A stretch of DNA of 64,000 nt from Clostridia bacterium 41_269 (GTDB lineage: Bacteria > Bacillota > DTU086), in assembly GCA_001508005.1 (NCBI GenBank), contig LGEZ01000010.1, positions 1 to 64,000 on the forward strand, given 5' to 3'. The notes beneath the pieces are model-generated. The model searched no databases and was not told where the DNA came from. It saw nothing but the letters and a program-made list of their open reading frames with translations. Positions 17,392 to 26,213 of this stretch are shown one piece after another (positions within the stretch are counted from its first letter, which is position 1; the number at the start of each line of letters is the position of its first letter). The translations under genes and the position numbers were made by a program.

Positions 17392-19792
17392 CTATATAAA
17401 GAGCAAAATTTTAGTTTTTGATGGTGCTATGGGAACAGAACTGCAGAAAATGGGACTTTCAGAAAACGAACCTCCTGAAATATGGAATATAAAGAAACCT
17501 GAATTAATTGTAAAGATTCACAGAGCATATTTTAAAGCTGGAGCTAAAGCGGTGACTACCAATACTTTTGGTGCTAATAGAATGAAACTTGCGGAATACG
17601 GACTTGCTCATCGTGTGGAGGAGTTAAATACAGCTGGGGTTAGGCTTGCCAGAAAAGCTGTGGGTTCCGAAGGATTTGTTGCTGCTTCTATAGGTCCTTT
17701 AGGGGTTTTTATTGAGCCCTTGGGAGAATTATCTTTTGATGAGGCCTATGAAATTTTTTTTGAACAGGCTAAGGCTTTAACGAAAGCTGGTGCCGATGCC
17801 ATTATATTGGAAACAATGTCCGATTTGGGTGAAATTAGGGCAGCTCTCCTAGCTGTTAAAGATGCTGCAGATATTCCTGTAATTACATCTATGACCTATG
17901 CGGAAGGAGAAAGAACCCTTACTGGAACAGATCCAGAAACCGCTGCGGTTGTTTTAGAAAGCTTGGGTGCCGATGTTATAGGGGTAAATTGTTCAGGAGG
18001 TCCCAGAGAACTGGAGAAAGTTGTTGAGATTTTGTGCAGTTCCACTAATTTACCAATTCTTGTGGAACCCAATGCAGGTATGCCGGAGCTTATCAATGGT
18101 TGCACTGTGTTTAAGGAATCTCCCCAGAACATGGCTACTTTTGCCAGAAAGTTTGCTTCTTTTGGAGCAGTAATGATCGGTTCTTGCTGTGGAAGTACTC
18201 CAGAGCATACCGCTGCCATTGCAGGAGAGCTTAAAGGATTAAAACCAATCAAAAGAACAAAACACTTTCCATTGAGAGTGACAGGACGTTCAAAAACGGA
18301 AAAAATAGGCGGCAGCGGTTTTCCTGTTATAATTGGAGAGCGCATAAATCCCACAGGGAAAAAACATTTGACCGACGAGATCCGCGAGGGAAAAACAACT
18401 ATAATAAAAGCTGAGGCAATTTCTCAGGAAAAAGCTGGTGCTCACCTTCTTGATGTTAATGTAGGGGTTCCCGGTGTTGATGAACCTCTATTAATGAAGA
18501 CTGCAGTACAAGCAGTACAAAGTGTTGTTAATACTCCTCTTGTTCTGGATAGTTCCAATCCCCAAGCCCTTGAGGCAGGTTTAAAGGCCTACCATGGAAA
18601 AGCAGTTGTAAATTCTGTTACGGCAGAAGCAGAATCCATGGAAAAAATACTGCCATTGGTAAAAAGATACGGAGCTGCAGTAATAGGATTGTGTCTTAAC
18701 GAACGGGGAATTCCGGAAAGTGCAGTGGAGAGATTGGCAGCAGCTGAAAGGATTTTGAGTTATGCAGAGAAATTTGGTATACATTCCCAAAACCTAATTA
18801 TCGACAGCCTTACCCTTACTGTAAGTGCTGAGCCCAGATCAGCATTGGTTACTTTAGAAAGCATAGAGCTTGTTAAAGAAAAACTAGGTCTATCTACAGT
18901 GCTTGGAGTATCCAATATATCATACGGACTGCCCATGCGGTCAATGCTTAACAGGGCTTTTTTGGCGGCGGCTTTAGAGAGGGGCCTTGATGCTGCTATT
19001 ATTAATCCTTTGGATGAAGATATGATGGATATTTTTTATGCAGGTGCAGTGATTGCAGGCAGAGATAAAAATGCTGAACATTATGTTAAACGGTTTTCTA
19101 AAATTGCCCATGACCAAAAAGAGAAAACCCCAAGAGAAGATAAGGAAAAGCTAAAGGGTGAACAGACATTTCATCCATTGATGGAAGCTGTAATAAAAGG
19201 GGAAAAAGAAAATATAGCAGCATTAGTGGAAAAGTATTTAAAGGATATCAAACCTATGGATATATTAAATAAATATCTCATACCAGCCCTTGAAGAAGTG
19301 GGAAGAAAGTATGAAAAAGGAGAATATTTTCTTCCTCAGCTGATGCTGTCTGCGGATACAATGCAGGAAGCGTTTAAACGTTTGAAACCAGAGTTGGAAA
19401 AGGGAGGAGAAAGTTCCAGAGGAACTGTGGTATTGGCAACTGTAAGAGGAGATATACATGACATTGGGAAAAACATAGTGGCAATAATGCTTAGAAACCA
19501 TGGTTTTAACGTTGTTGACCTTGGCAAAAATGTTCCCAATGAAAAAATTATAGAAGCTGCTAAAGAAACAAATGCGGAGGTTATAGGTTTGAGTGCTCTT
19601 ATGACAACGACAATGCCTCGTATGGGAGAAATTATCGACATGATAAAAGAAAATAATTTACCTTTTAAAGTAATAGTTGGGGGAGCTGCTGTAACCGAAA
19701 AATATGCTCAGGAGATAGGAGCGGACGGCTATGGCAAAGATGCTGTGGCAGCGGTAAATATAGTAAGTAAGCTTATTGAAGGAAAGAATTAA
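17372..19792 (+). CDS. metH: Cobalamin-dependent methionine synthase lacking the activation domain
   Basis: Transfers methyl from methyltetrahydrofolate via cobalamin to homocysteine. Homocysteine module (residues 1-290) with zinc ligands Cys207 (GVNCSGGP) and Cys272-Cys273 (GSCCGST); pterin module (about 310-570, VIIGERINPTGKKHL, LLDVNVGVPGVDE, SNISYGLPMR); cobalamin cap and Rossmann modules (about 600-806) with the base-off ligand His696 in DIHDIGKNIV. Length 806 residues; the fourth module is the overlapping upstream gene. I chose the TTG at 17372 because AAGGGTGGGG is spaced for it; a GTG 12 bp upstream is also in frame. The 3' end overlaps the convergent splB stop by 4 bp. Confidence 0.92.
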   Translation: MKTEILNYIKSKILVFDGAMGTELQKMGLSENEPPEIWNIKKPELIVKIHRAYFKAGAKAVTTNTFGANRMKLAEYGLAHRVEELNTAGVRLARKAVGSEGFVAASIGPLGVFIEPLGELSFDEAYEIFFEQAKALTKAGADAIILETMSDLGEIRAALLAVKDAADIPVITSMTYAEGERTLTGTDPETAAVVLESLGADVIGVNCSGGPRELEKVVEILCSSTNLPILVEPNAGMPELINGCTVFKESPQNMATFARKFASFGAVMIGSCCGSTPEHTAAIAGELKGLKPIKRTKHFPLRVTGRSKTEKIGGSGFPVIIGERINPTGKKHLTDEIREGKTTIIKAEAISQEKAGAHLLDVNVGVPGVDEPLLMKTAVQAVQSVVNTPLVLDSSNPQALEAGLKAYHGKAVVNSVTAEAESMEKILPLVKRYGAAVIGLCLNERGIPESAVERLAAAERILSYAEKFGIHSQNLIIDSLTLTVSAEPRSALVTLESIELVKEKLGLSTVLGVSNISYGLPMRSMLNRAFLAAALERGLDAAIINPLDEDMMDIFYAGAVIAGRDKNAEHYVKRFSKIAHDQKEKTPREDKEKLKGEQTFHPLMEAVIKGEKENIAALVEKYLKDIKPMDILNKYLIPALEEVGRKYEKGEYFLPQLMLSADTMQEAFKRLKPELEKGGESSRGTVVLATVRGDIHDIGKNIVAIMLRNHGFNVVDLGKNVPNEKIIEAAKETNAEVIGLSALMTTTMPRMGEIIDMIKENNLPFKVIVGGAAVTEKYAQEIGADGYGKDAVAAVNIVSKLIEGKN

Positions 19793-20806
19793 ACAAAATA
19801 TTCCACCGTTGCTTCTTTAAATAGGCTGTTGATGTTTTTTATAAAAAATTCTTTAGCATCACTCATAAGGCCTTTGGGATAAATATATTTTCCGTATCCA
19901 AATTGACCAAATTTAAATCTGCGCTTTTCTTCATCCATGGAAAGCTGCGTGTTAGGAAAAACATCCAATATATTTGATTTTGCTCTTTTGGTAAAGCGGT
20001 GGGTTATAAGCTCAAAGGAAAGGGGAATATCTGAGATAAACCTTTTTATGGTTTTGAGCAGTTCAAGGTAGTTGTGCTGCCAGTTATCTTCTAGAAAAAT
20101 AGGTGCGATCATAAAACCAAGGGGATAACCTGCATTAGAAACTTTTTCTGCGGCTTTTAACCTTTCTTCAAGGGCTGGAGTTCCGTGTTCGAAGTTTTTT
20201 ATAACCTCAGGCAGATTTATGCTGAAGCGAAAGTGCGTTTTCCTTTTATGTTCAATGGTAAGCAGGCTGTCAACATTGGTAAATTTCGTCACAAAACGAA
20301 AACGGCCAAACTGCTGTTCTGAAAAAAAAATTAATTGTCTGCTTCAAAGCACCCGTATATATCTCCACGGGAAGGGGATCACTTGTAGCGGCTCCTTCAA
20401 ATAAAGTTATTTCCGGTTTCCGCTGTTCCATATAATCTTTTGCAATGGATAAAATTTCGTCTATATTGACATATATGCGAATATATGGTTTTTTTCCTAG
20501 ATTAGTTGTAAGGTAGCAGTATTCACATTTTCCTGGGCAGCCTGTAACCAAAGGAAGCTGGAAATGGGCAGAAGGCCTGCATGTTTCAAATTTTTTGCTT
20601 TTTCTTGTACCTATAACAAGTGTGCTTTTTGCCTCTCTATATTTGCAGGAAGGAGTTTTTCCCGGTATTCCTAAGACACGATTGTGCGAAGTTGTATATT
20701 TTATTGGTATTCCTTTAGATTTAAAATATTCATATAGATTTTTTCCCAATGGATATTCTAAAGCTGCGGATTCTATATATACCCTTTTGGGAATGAAATT
20801 CTGCAT
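19789..20806 (-). pseudogene. splB: Spore photoproduct lyase-like radical SAM protein, frameshifted
   Basis: Two overlapping frames together give a full SplB of about 340 residues. The first (20270-20806) holds the radical SAM cluster motif CPGKCEYCYL and LFEGAATSDPLPVE; the second (19789-20292) holds RFSINLPEVIKNFEHGTP, PLGFMIAPIFLEDNW and the C-terminal GQFGYGKYIYPKG. They are joined if the minus-strand T run at 20322-20330 (nine T) had eight, giving INFFSEQQFGRFRF. SplB repairs the UV spore photoproduct in germinating spores. The residue aligned from memory with the Bacillus hydrogen-donor Cys (CTSD) is Ala here (ATSD). ATG start after GGGGG. Confidence 0.8.
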
Positions 20807-20863
20807 TAAGTTACCCCCGTAATTCTTAAATAAGCTATTTTAAGATTAATTTTCCCGATACAG

Positions 20864-20893
20864 AAATAAAAAAAGCGGTATTTTTAACCGCTT
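20864..20893 (-). terminator. Terminator after the small membrane gene
   Basis: AAAGCGGT/ACCGCTTT stem; reading the minus strand it ends in seven T. The stop codon of the 20884-21291 gene lies inside the hairpin. Confidence 0.75.
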
Positions 20894-21291
20894 TGCTTTT
20901 TTCCTTCGAAAACTCTAATTATAACATAGGCAATAAGAGCAAATACAAAGAAAACCAGCAGCATAACTGCTATACCGTTTAATGTTCCTATTATGGTTCT
21001 GTAAATTTCAAGAGCCCATCTATTGGAATTTAATTGCAGTACTATTTCACTGCCCTTTTCTCTCATTGTTTGAGGAGAGATATACTTCTCTAGTTTCCAG
21101 ATTTTAACACCATTAGAAATTCCCACTACATAAATTGCAAAATGAAGATATTTCAACCAAGCAGAACTGATGTCCTCAGGGATAATCCACTTTAATATGC
21201 TTTCCAAAGGATGGTTAAAGATTTTGGCAGTAATGAAAGAGACAAAAAGAGAAATAAGGAAAGGTTACTACAAGAAGAGAAATATCAGCAT
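20884..21291 (-). pseudogene. Small membrane protein gene with damaged 5' end
   Basis: The intact frame (from a TTG at 21207) encodes 107 residues: IIPEDISSAWLKYLHFAIYV near the start and a C-terminal helix (about 75-97, LNGIAVMLLVFFVFALIAYV). I recall similar conserved uncharacterised clostridial proteins that also have an N-terminal membrane helix. Upstream in the same frame the sequence stays coding-like (FLISLFVSFITAKIFNHP) back to tandem TAG TAA codons, preceded by an ATG at 21291 with GGGAGGATTATATCC. The TTG at 21207 has no ribosome site. Two small indels near 21265-21275 would rejoin the parts, so the gene is either broken or misread there. Confidence 0.5.
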
Positions 21292-21318
21292 GGATATAAT
21301 CCTCCCAATATAAAATAT

Positions 21319-21345
21319 GCCACCTCTCTGGGTGGCTTTTAAACC
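21319..21345 (-). terminator. Terminator once serving the tRNA cluster
   Basis: GCCACC/GGTGGC stem with a 6-nt loop, followed on the minus strand by ATATTTTAT. It lies just beyond the 3' end of the tRNA-Leu(TAA) duplicate, so before the element inserted it probably ended the six-tRNA transcript. Confidence 0.5.
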
Positions 21346-21362
21346 GAGAAAGATATAATTTA

Positions 21363-21439
21363 TGGTGCCCGAGGCCGGATTTGAACCGGCACGTCCTAAG
21401 GAGGACCCGGGATTTTAAGTCCCGTGCGTCTGCCAAATT
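21363..21439. repeat. Left attachment site of the integrative element (att, tRNA 3' copy)
   Basis: A 77-bp segment identical to 29240-29316. It comprises the CCA-encoding 3' end and most of tRNA-Leu(TAA) read on the minus strand, then breaks off (next base T here, C in the intact gene) before the 5' acceptor strand. It is therefore a truncated tRNA copy created by site-specific integration. Confidence 0.93.
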
Positions 21440-21536
21440 TGGTATGCCCCGAGAACCCTTGGTATTCTTAGCTTCTAGCCTGTGATTTTTGCCTTTTTAT
21501 CAGTAGCACGGGATTAGCCCCCATAAATATGCTTCT

Positions 21537-23300
21537 TTATACTTGTTTAAATTCCTGCTCAAGTGGATGAGTTTTTAAAAAAGCCTTTACCCATTCTTTT
21601 GGTGGCGGGGGGATATTATATTTCTTAAGTAAATTTATGTAATCATTCCAGGTTTCAGCTTCTGCATAATCATCTTTTTCTGCTAAAGCTAATTTTAAAT
21701 TTTTTGCAATTTCTTTTCCTTCCGCTGTGTAAAAAATAACTAATCCCGGATGGATTTTTTTAGCTGGCCTATTTTTGCTTTTTGCTTTTAACTTTTCAAT
21801 CTCCCATTTTCCCCACTGCTCCAGGTATTTTTCAATTGTTACTTTACCATCTCTAACTTTTTCACTCATTCTCCTTAATGATTGATGAAGACTTTTTAAA
21901 GTTGTTCGGCAAGATTCTTCTGTACTTAGATAGTCCTCATTACACTTTTTGGAACAGAACCTGCTAGCTTTTTTAGAAACAAAAAACTCTTGGCAGAAAT
22001 CACATTGCTGAATTTCTATATTTTGAGCTGCACACCACAGTAATTCCGACCATACCAAAGCTAAGATATAGGGCGAAGAAAAAGCAAACCCCATTGGGTA
22101 ATCTTTAGCTTCCCAAAAGGGAACTCTTTGAATTCGATTATCTCTTTTGGTAAGCATAAATTTTTCAGGAGTTGTTAAGTCTACCTTTATTTTAGATTTC
22201 CAATAGTCGCAAATCATGTTTAGTAAATTTTCATTAACATTTGGGGAAATGTCTTCTCCTTCTTCTTGTAAAACTTTAATAAAAGAAGCTTGCCTTTCCC
22301 ATTCAGAAGCCCAGAAATCGTCCTCTAACCCCTCCCATGCCTTAGGAGGCAATGAGTAGATAGAAACCCTTTGAGAAGGCGTTAACTTTTCATATTTTTC
22401 AAGGAGTACCCATTTTGGGTTTTTCGCTAATAACTCCCCCTTGTTTCTAAATCCCAGCCAAGCAGCAGCAGTCTGAAGGTAATCATCTTTTGTAAAAGGC
22501 TTTATTTCTCCATGTATTGAAGTAAAAAAACTTTTTTGTTTTTCATTGCTACATTGAAATACTGCTCCATCTTTTGACTTGTACATATTGCCTTCTATTT
22601 CTACACCTTGAGTAAGTCTAAATATATTGCTTGGAGGCGAAAAATTATAATCAACCGATACTTTCCCCTTCAAGCCTTTTTGTAATCCTTTAAGCCACCT
22701 CTTAAGACCTACTTTTTCTTCTACAGGAACCTTTGTTATTTCTTGACGCAAGAGCCATAATTCAATAGCACGTTTAATAGCGGATATATCTCTTGCTATA
22801 AAGTAATTTTCTATATCTTCTTCCTCTGGACAGCCTTCCCGTAGTTGGTCAGCAAATTCCCAATTTTCTTCTGTTGTTAAAAATAAAAGGCCATTTTTAT
22901 TATCCCATTTTAAATTTTCATGTGTTCTTTTAATGGGTTGAGCGATTCTTTTTGAGGTAATTTCAATAAATATTTCTTTTTTACTACTTTCCCATTTCAT
23001 ACCCCAATTTTTCTTATTACTAACTTCACTGCAAGCCCATTCTCCAAAACGTGGAATAGAAACAGTTTCTCCCTCAAAATCAAATTCACTTAACACCCAT
23101 AGAAAAAACTCTATGAAGGCCTCTTTAGGGTTACTTTGTTGTTTTTTAAAACACTTCAAAAGCATTCGTGTTAAGAAAATGGGAGAAGCGACCTGAAAAT
23201 ATGTATAGCTCAGCTCATCTTCCAAAACAAAAAGCCCATATTTCCAGTCATGCGAAAAAAATCTGTGAAAAATTATTGGCTTTGTAGACGAATATTCCAC
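21537..23300 (-). CDS. 587-residue protein with a C4 zinc finger, unknown function
   Basis: I do not recognise this protein as a whole. It has a treble-clef-like four-Cys finger (Cys433, 436, 449, 453; CDFCQEFFVSKKASRFCSKKC in pattern C-x2-C-x12-C-x3-C), similar in spacing to CGNR-type fingers. A basic Lys/Arg-rich helix follows (about 470-525). The N-terminal 430 residues are rich in Trp and aromatic residues with no known motif or membrane helix. GTG start after TTTAGGGGGC. It is divergent from the element's replication genes and lies at the integrase-distal end, where satellites often carry accessory cargo such as anti-phage genes. A defence or regulatory role is only a guess. Confidence 0.75.
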   Translation of the reverse strand: MEYSSTKPIIFHRFFSHDWKYGLFVLEDELSYTYFQVASPIFLTRMLLKCFKKQQSNPKEAFIEFFLWVLSEFDFEGETVSIPRFGEWACSEVSNKKNWGMKWESSKKEIFIEITSKRIAQPIKRTHENLKWDNKNGLLFLTTEENWEFADQLREGCPEEEDIENYFIARDISAIKRAIELWLLRQEITKVPVEEKVGLKRWLKGLQKGLKGKVSVDYNFSPPSNIFRLTQGVEIEGNMYKSKDGAVFQCSNEKQKSFFTSIHGEIKPFTKDDYLQTAAAWLGFRNKGELLAKNPKWVLLEKYEKLTPSQRVSIYSLPPKAWEGLEDDFWASEWERQASFIKVLQEEGEDISPNVNENLLNMICDYWKSKIKVDLTTPEKFMLTKRDNRIQRVPFWEAKDYPMGFAFSSPYILALVWSELLWCAAQNIEIQQCDFCQEFFVSKKASRFCSKKCNEDYLSTEESCRTTLKSLHQSLRRMSEKVRDGKVTIEKYLEQWGKWEIEKLKAKSKNRPAKKIHPGLVIFYTAEGKEIAKNLKLALAEKDDYAEAETWNDYINLLKKYNIPPPPKEWVKAFLKTHPLEQEFKQV

Positions 23301-23360
23301 TTTATTTATGCCCCCTAAAAGAACTGGTACATGGGAGTTAAGATTGAAGACGAAAATTAT

Positions 23361-23388
23361 TTGATACTATTTGCTTTGATTTTATACT
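23361..23388 (+). promoter_or_regulatory. Promoter of the element's replication operon
   Basis: TTGATA, 16 bp, TATACT in the 136-bp gap between the divergent zinc-finger and XRE genes. The XRE regulator probably binds nearby, but I see no obvious operator repeats. Confidence 0.6.
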
Positions 23389-23436
23389 AAATTTTTGGGA
23401 AAATCAATCCAGAGTTTGAAAGGGAGGTAAATAGGA

Positions 23437-23658
23437 ATGTTAACGATGTTAAGAATATGCCGCTTAAAAAAAGGAAAAACCCTTCGACAAGTAGCAAGGG
23501 AGCTGGGAGTTTCTGAAGTTGGACTCTGTCGGATAGAAAAAGGGCAGGCCTATATTCCACCAGCTTGGAGAAAGAAACTAATTAACTACTATGATGTTTC
23601 GCCTATTGAAATTTTTGACCCTGAAACTGGGTGGCCAGTCCTGATTAAGGAGGAATAA
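23437..23658 (+). CDS. XRE-family transcriptional regulator
   Basis: Single helix-turn-helix protein of 73 residues (HTH about 7-58: LRQVARELGVSEVGLCRIEKG). Most likely the element's lysis/maintenance-type repressor or activator, given its place at the start of the rightward operon and opposite the divergent zinc-finger gene. ATG start behind AAGGGAGGTAAA. Three bases separate it from the next gene, so they are cotranscribed. Confidence 0.85.
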   Translation: MLTMLRICRLKKGKTLRQVARELGVSEVGLCRIEKGQAYIPPAWRKKLINYYDVSPIEIFDPETGWPVLIKEE

Positions 23659-23661
23659 AGG

Positions 23662-24012
23662 ATGGTTTTTAAGGTAATGACACCGCAAGGTGTACGGATT
23701 ATTGGCAGGATTGAGGGAAACACCCTCATAAAAACAGTGAAACGAAGCAAACATTTCCACCGTAAAACAAAAAGCTGGGGTATTCAGCTGGCAGCCATAC
23801 CCCAGCTTGAGCAAATAGGTGTAACGCAAATTCGCTTAAACATTAAAGACACTGGTGAAGCACTCACTGCCCCGCTGCAAACTTTGAAAACCAAAGGCTT
23901 TGTGGTTGACTACGGCTACGGCAAACAACTTCTTTTACCTGAGAAGTACTGGGAAGCAGAAGGAGTAAAGCAGTTAAACCTGTTTGAGGGGGTAGCTCTA
24001 TGGCAAGTTTAA
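23662..24012 (+). CDS. Element protein of unknown function (116 residues)
   Basis: No recognised domain. It is soluble, basic, with a beta-rich N-terminus (VMTPQGVRIIGRIEGNTLIKTVKRSKHFH). Its stop overlaps the primase start by 13 bp, tying it to the replication operon. ATG start with AAGGAGGAATAAAGG. A helper of replication or regulation is plausible from position only. Confidence 0.7.
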   Translation: MVFKVMTPQGVRIIGRIEGNTLIKTVKRSKHFHRKTKSWGIQLAAIPQLEQIGVTQIRLNIKDTGEALTAPLQTLKTKGFVVDYGYGKQLLLPEKYWEAEGVKQLNLFEGVALWQV

Positions 24013-26111
24013 CATGCGAAAAACGAGCTGACAATATCTTTTATAAATTCGCAGTTTATTATCACAAGCTTGGCTTTAGCGTTATCCCCATAAATCCAAG
24101 GGATAAAAAGCCACTTGTACCGTGGCAGGAGTATCAGAATAGGAAAGCAACGGAAGAGGAAATAGCAAACTGGTGGAAAAAGTGGCCGAATGCGAATATA
24201 GGCATTGTTACAGGTGCAGTTTCCGGGATTATTGTTTTGGACATAGATGGGGAAGAAGGAGAAAAAAGTATAAAAGAACACGGCTTAGCACTTCCACCCA
24301 CATGGGTGTCCAAAACAGGTGGAGGTGGCTTCCATTACTTCTTTAAGCATCCGGGTGGTACGATTTCAAACTTCGCTAAAAGACTGCCAGGCATAGACCT
24401 TAGGGGGGATGGGGGCTATATAGTTGCCCCTCCCTCAATCCACCCCAGCGGTAATCGCTATCAGTGGGTGATAAGCCCAAAGGATGAAGAATTAGCGGAA
24501 CCGCCAGATTGGCTTCTTGAACTAATCCAAACCACCAACACAGGCAAGCTTGACCCAGAAGATTGGCAACGGGACATACCAGAAGGGCAGCGGAACGAAG
24601 AACTAACAAGAAGGGCTGGAAGCCTGCTTAGCAGAGGTATTCCACCAGCTGAAGCTTTAACTATGTTATTGGCATGGAACCAAAAACACTGTAAACCACC
24701 ATTACCTGAAAGAGAAGTAAAAACAATCGTTGAAAGCATAGCAAGGCGTGAAATGGAAAAAATTAACTCTGAATTCGTAATTCGTACAATGCATGAAGAA
24801 AAAAACGATGAAATGGAAAAATTTTCTTCTGAATTCGCAATTCGCAATTCTATTAACGAAAATTCTTCTTCATCCTTATGGCCGGAACCATTAGCACCGG
24901 AAGCCTTCTATGGCCTTGCTGGGGACTTTGTTAAAACCATAGAACCCCACACGGAAGCAGACCCAGCAGCGTTGCTGTTTACTTTCCTAACCATGTACGG
25001 GAATGTGATTGGTCGCAATGCTTACTTTGTAGCTGAAGCGGATAAGCACTATACCAACCTTTTTACCTGTTTGGTAGGTGCTTCAGCAAAGGGAAGAAAG
25101 GGAGTATCCTTTGGCCAAGCATATAAGCTTTTTGATGCTGTTGATGAGGCATGGGCAAAGGAAAGGATAACCCAAGGGCTTTCATCTGGTGAAGACTTGA
25201 TTTGGGCAGTGAGGGATGAACAGCGGAAAATAGAGGTAGACAAAAAGACTGGAGAAGAAAAAGAAATGGTCATTGTTGATGGTATCAAGGATAAGAGACT
25301 GCTGGTTGTGGAACAGGAATTCGCTTCAGCAATAAGAGTGTTAAAACGGGAAGGAAACACATTATCAGCCGTAATCAGAAAAGCATGGGATGATGGTAGC
25401 TTAAATGTGCTTACCAAAAATAATCACGCACAAGCTACCAATGCCCATATCAGCATTATAGCCCATATTACCAAGGCTGAACTGCTGCGGTATTTAGAAG
25501 CCACAGAAGCAGCCAATGGTTTTGGTAACCGCTTTCTTTGGGTATGTGTTAAGCGGTCAAAGTGCCTTCCTGAAGGTGGCAGGCTTCATGAAGTAGATTT
25601 TGCCCCACTACTTAGAAGGCTTAAAGATGCGGTAGAATTTGGCAGGGTAGCGGGAGAGTTGAAACGGGATGAAGAAGCAAGGGAGTTGTGGTATGAAGTT
25701 TACCCTGAACTCTCAGAAGGAAAACCGGGGCTTTTTGGTGCCATGATAGCAAGGGCTGAAGCTCAGGTCATGAGGCTGGCTTCTATATATGCACTGCTTG
25801 ACCAATCAAGCTACATACGACTGGAACACTTACAAGCAGCTTTGGCTTGCTGGGACTATGTTGAAGCTTCAGCAAGGTTTATTTTCGGCGATAGCTTAGG
25901 AGACCCAACGGCTGATGAAATACTAAGGGCATTGAAAGAAGCTGGGGAACAGGGAATGACCAGAACGGAAATTATTAACCTTTTCGGGAGAAACAAAAAT
26001 GCTAGGGAAATCAGCAAGGCTTTAAGTCAATTAGCAGAAAGTGGCATAGCGTACTGTAAAAACATTACCAATGAGAACAACCGGAGAGTAGAAATATGGT
26101 TTAAAACATAA
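24000..26111 (+). CDS. Primase-polymerase fused to DUF3987 helicase-like domain
   Basis: Replication protein of 703 residues. The N-terminal AEP primase-polymerase domain (about 10-175) shows VLDIDGE, SKTGGGGFHYFF and DLRGDGGYIVAPPS, the metal and nucleotide motifs of prim-pol enzymes. A PriCT-like helical region follows (about 190-245, IPEGQRNEELTRRAGSLL). The C-terminal 400 residues match DUF3987 (EAFYGLAGDFVKTIEPHTEA, a degenerate P-loop GASAKGRKG, then ITKAELLRYL). Residues 250-285, the linker, are encoded by two diverged copies of a short repeat found elsewhere in the element. Such proteins initiate replication of plasmids, phages and satellites. Start ATG at 24000 overlaps the previous gene. 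Confidence 0.88.
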   Translation: MASLTCEKRADNIFYKFAVYYHKLGFSVIPINPRDKKPLVPWQEYQNRKATEEEIANWWKKWPNANIGIVTGAVSGIIVLDIDGEEGEKSIKEHGLALPPTWVSKTGGGGFHYFFKHPGGTISNFAKRLPGIDLRGDGGYIVAPPSIHPSGNRYQWVISPKDEELAEPPDWLLELIQTTNTGKLDPEDWQRDIPEGQRNEELTRRAGSLLSRGIPPAEALTMLLAWNQKHCKPPLPEREVKTIVESIARREMEKINSEFVIRTMHEEKNDEMEKFSSEFAIRNSINENSSSSLWPEPLAPEAFYGLAGDFVKTIEPHTEADPAALLFTFLTMYGNVIGRNAYFVAEADKHYTNLFTCLVGASAKGRKGVSFGQAYKLFDAVDEAWAKERITQGLSSGEDLIWAVRDEQRKIEVDKKTGEEKEMVIVDGIKDKRLLVVEQEFASAIRVLKREGNTLSAVIRKAWDDGSLNVLTKNNHAQATNAHISIIAHITKAELLRYLEATEAANGFGNRFLWVCVKRSKCLPEGGRLHEVDFAPLLRRLKDAVEFGRVAGELKRDEEARELWYEVYPELSEGKPGLFGAMIARAEAQVMRLASIYALLDQSSYIRLEHLQAALACWDYVEASARFIFGDSLGDPTADEILRALKEAGEQGMTRTEIINLFGRNKNAREISKALSQLAESGIAYCKNITNENNRRVEIWFKT
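24751..24850 (+). repeat. Two diverged copies of the element repeat inside the primase gene
   Basis: Copies at about 24754-24786 and 24813-24846 share ATGGAAAAA followed by CTCTGAATTCGTAATTCGT or CTTCTGAATTCGCAATTCGC. They encode MEKINSEFVIR and MEKFSSEFAIR in the linker between the primase and helicase domains. The same TCTGAATTCGTAATTCGTA core appears in the intergenic copies at 26115 and 26557. Confidence 0.75.
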
Positions 26112-26114
26112 AAA

Positions 26115-26183
26115 ACGAATTTACGAATTACGAATTTTACGAATTCAGAGGAAAAATTTTACTCTGAATTCGTAATTCGTAAC
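26115..26183. repeat. Hairpin repeat, copy 1
   Basis: AT-rich repeat with three CGAATT(T/A) units followed by an inverted repeat: TTACGAATTCAGAG in the left arm and CTCTGAATTCGTAA in the right arm, allowing one or two end mismatches, with an 11-nt loop. It lies directly after the primase stop. Confidence 0.8.
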
Positions 26184-26213
26184 TTCTTCTAAAAAATTTG
26201 GAGGGTATTTGAA

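Noticed and set aside
21215-21436. 73-residue minus-strand frame over the left att site
   Set aside because: It reads through the truncated tRNA copy; only its last part coincides with the damaged 5' end of the 20884-21291 gene.
24461-24847. 128-residue minus-strand frame inside the primase gene
   Set aside because: Shadow of a strongly conserved coding sequence on the + strand; no ribosome site.
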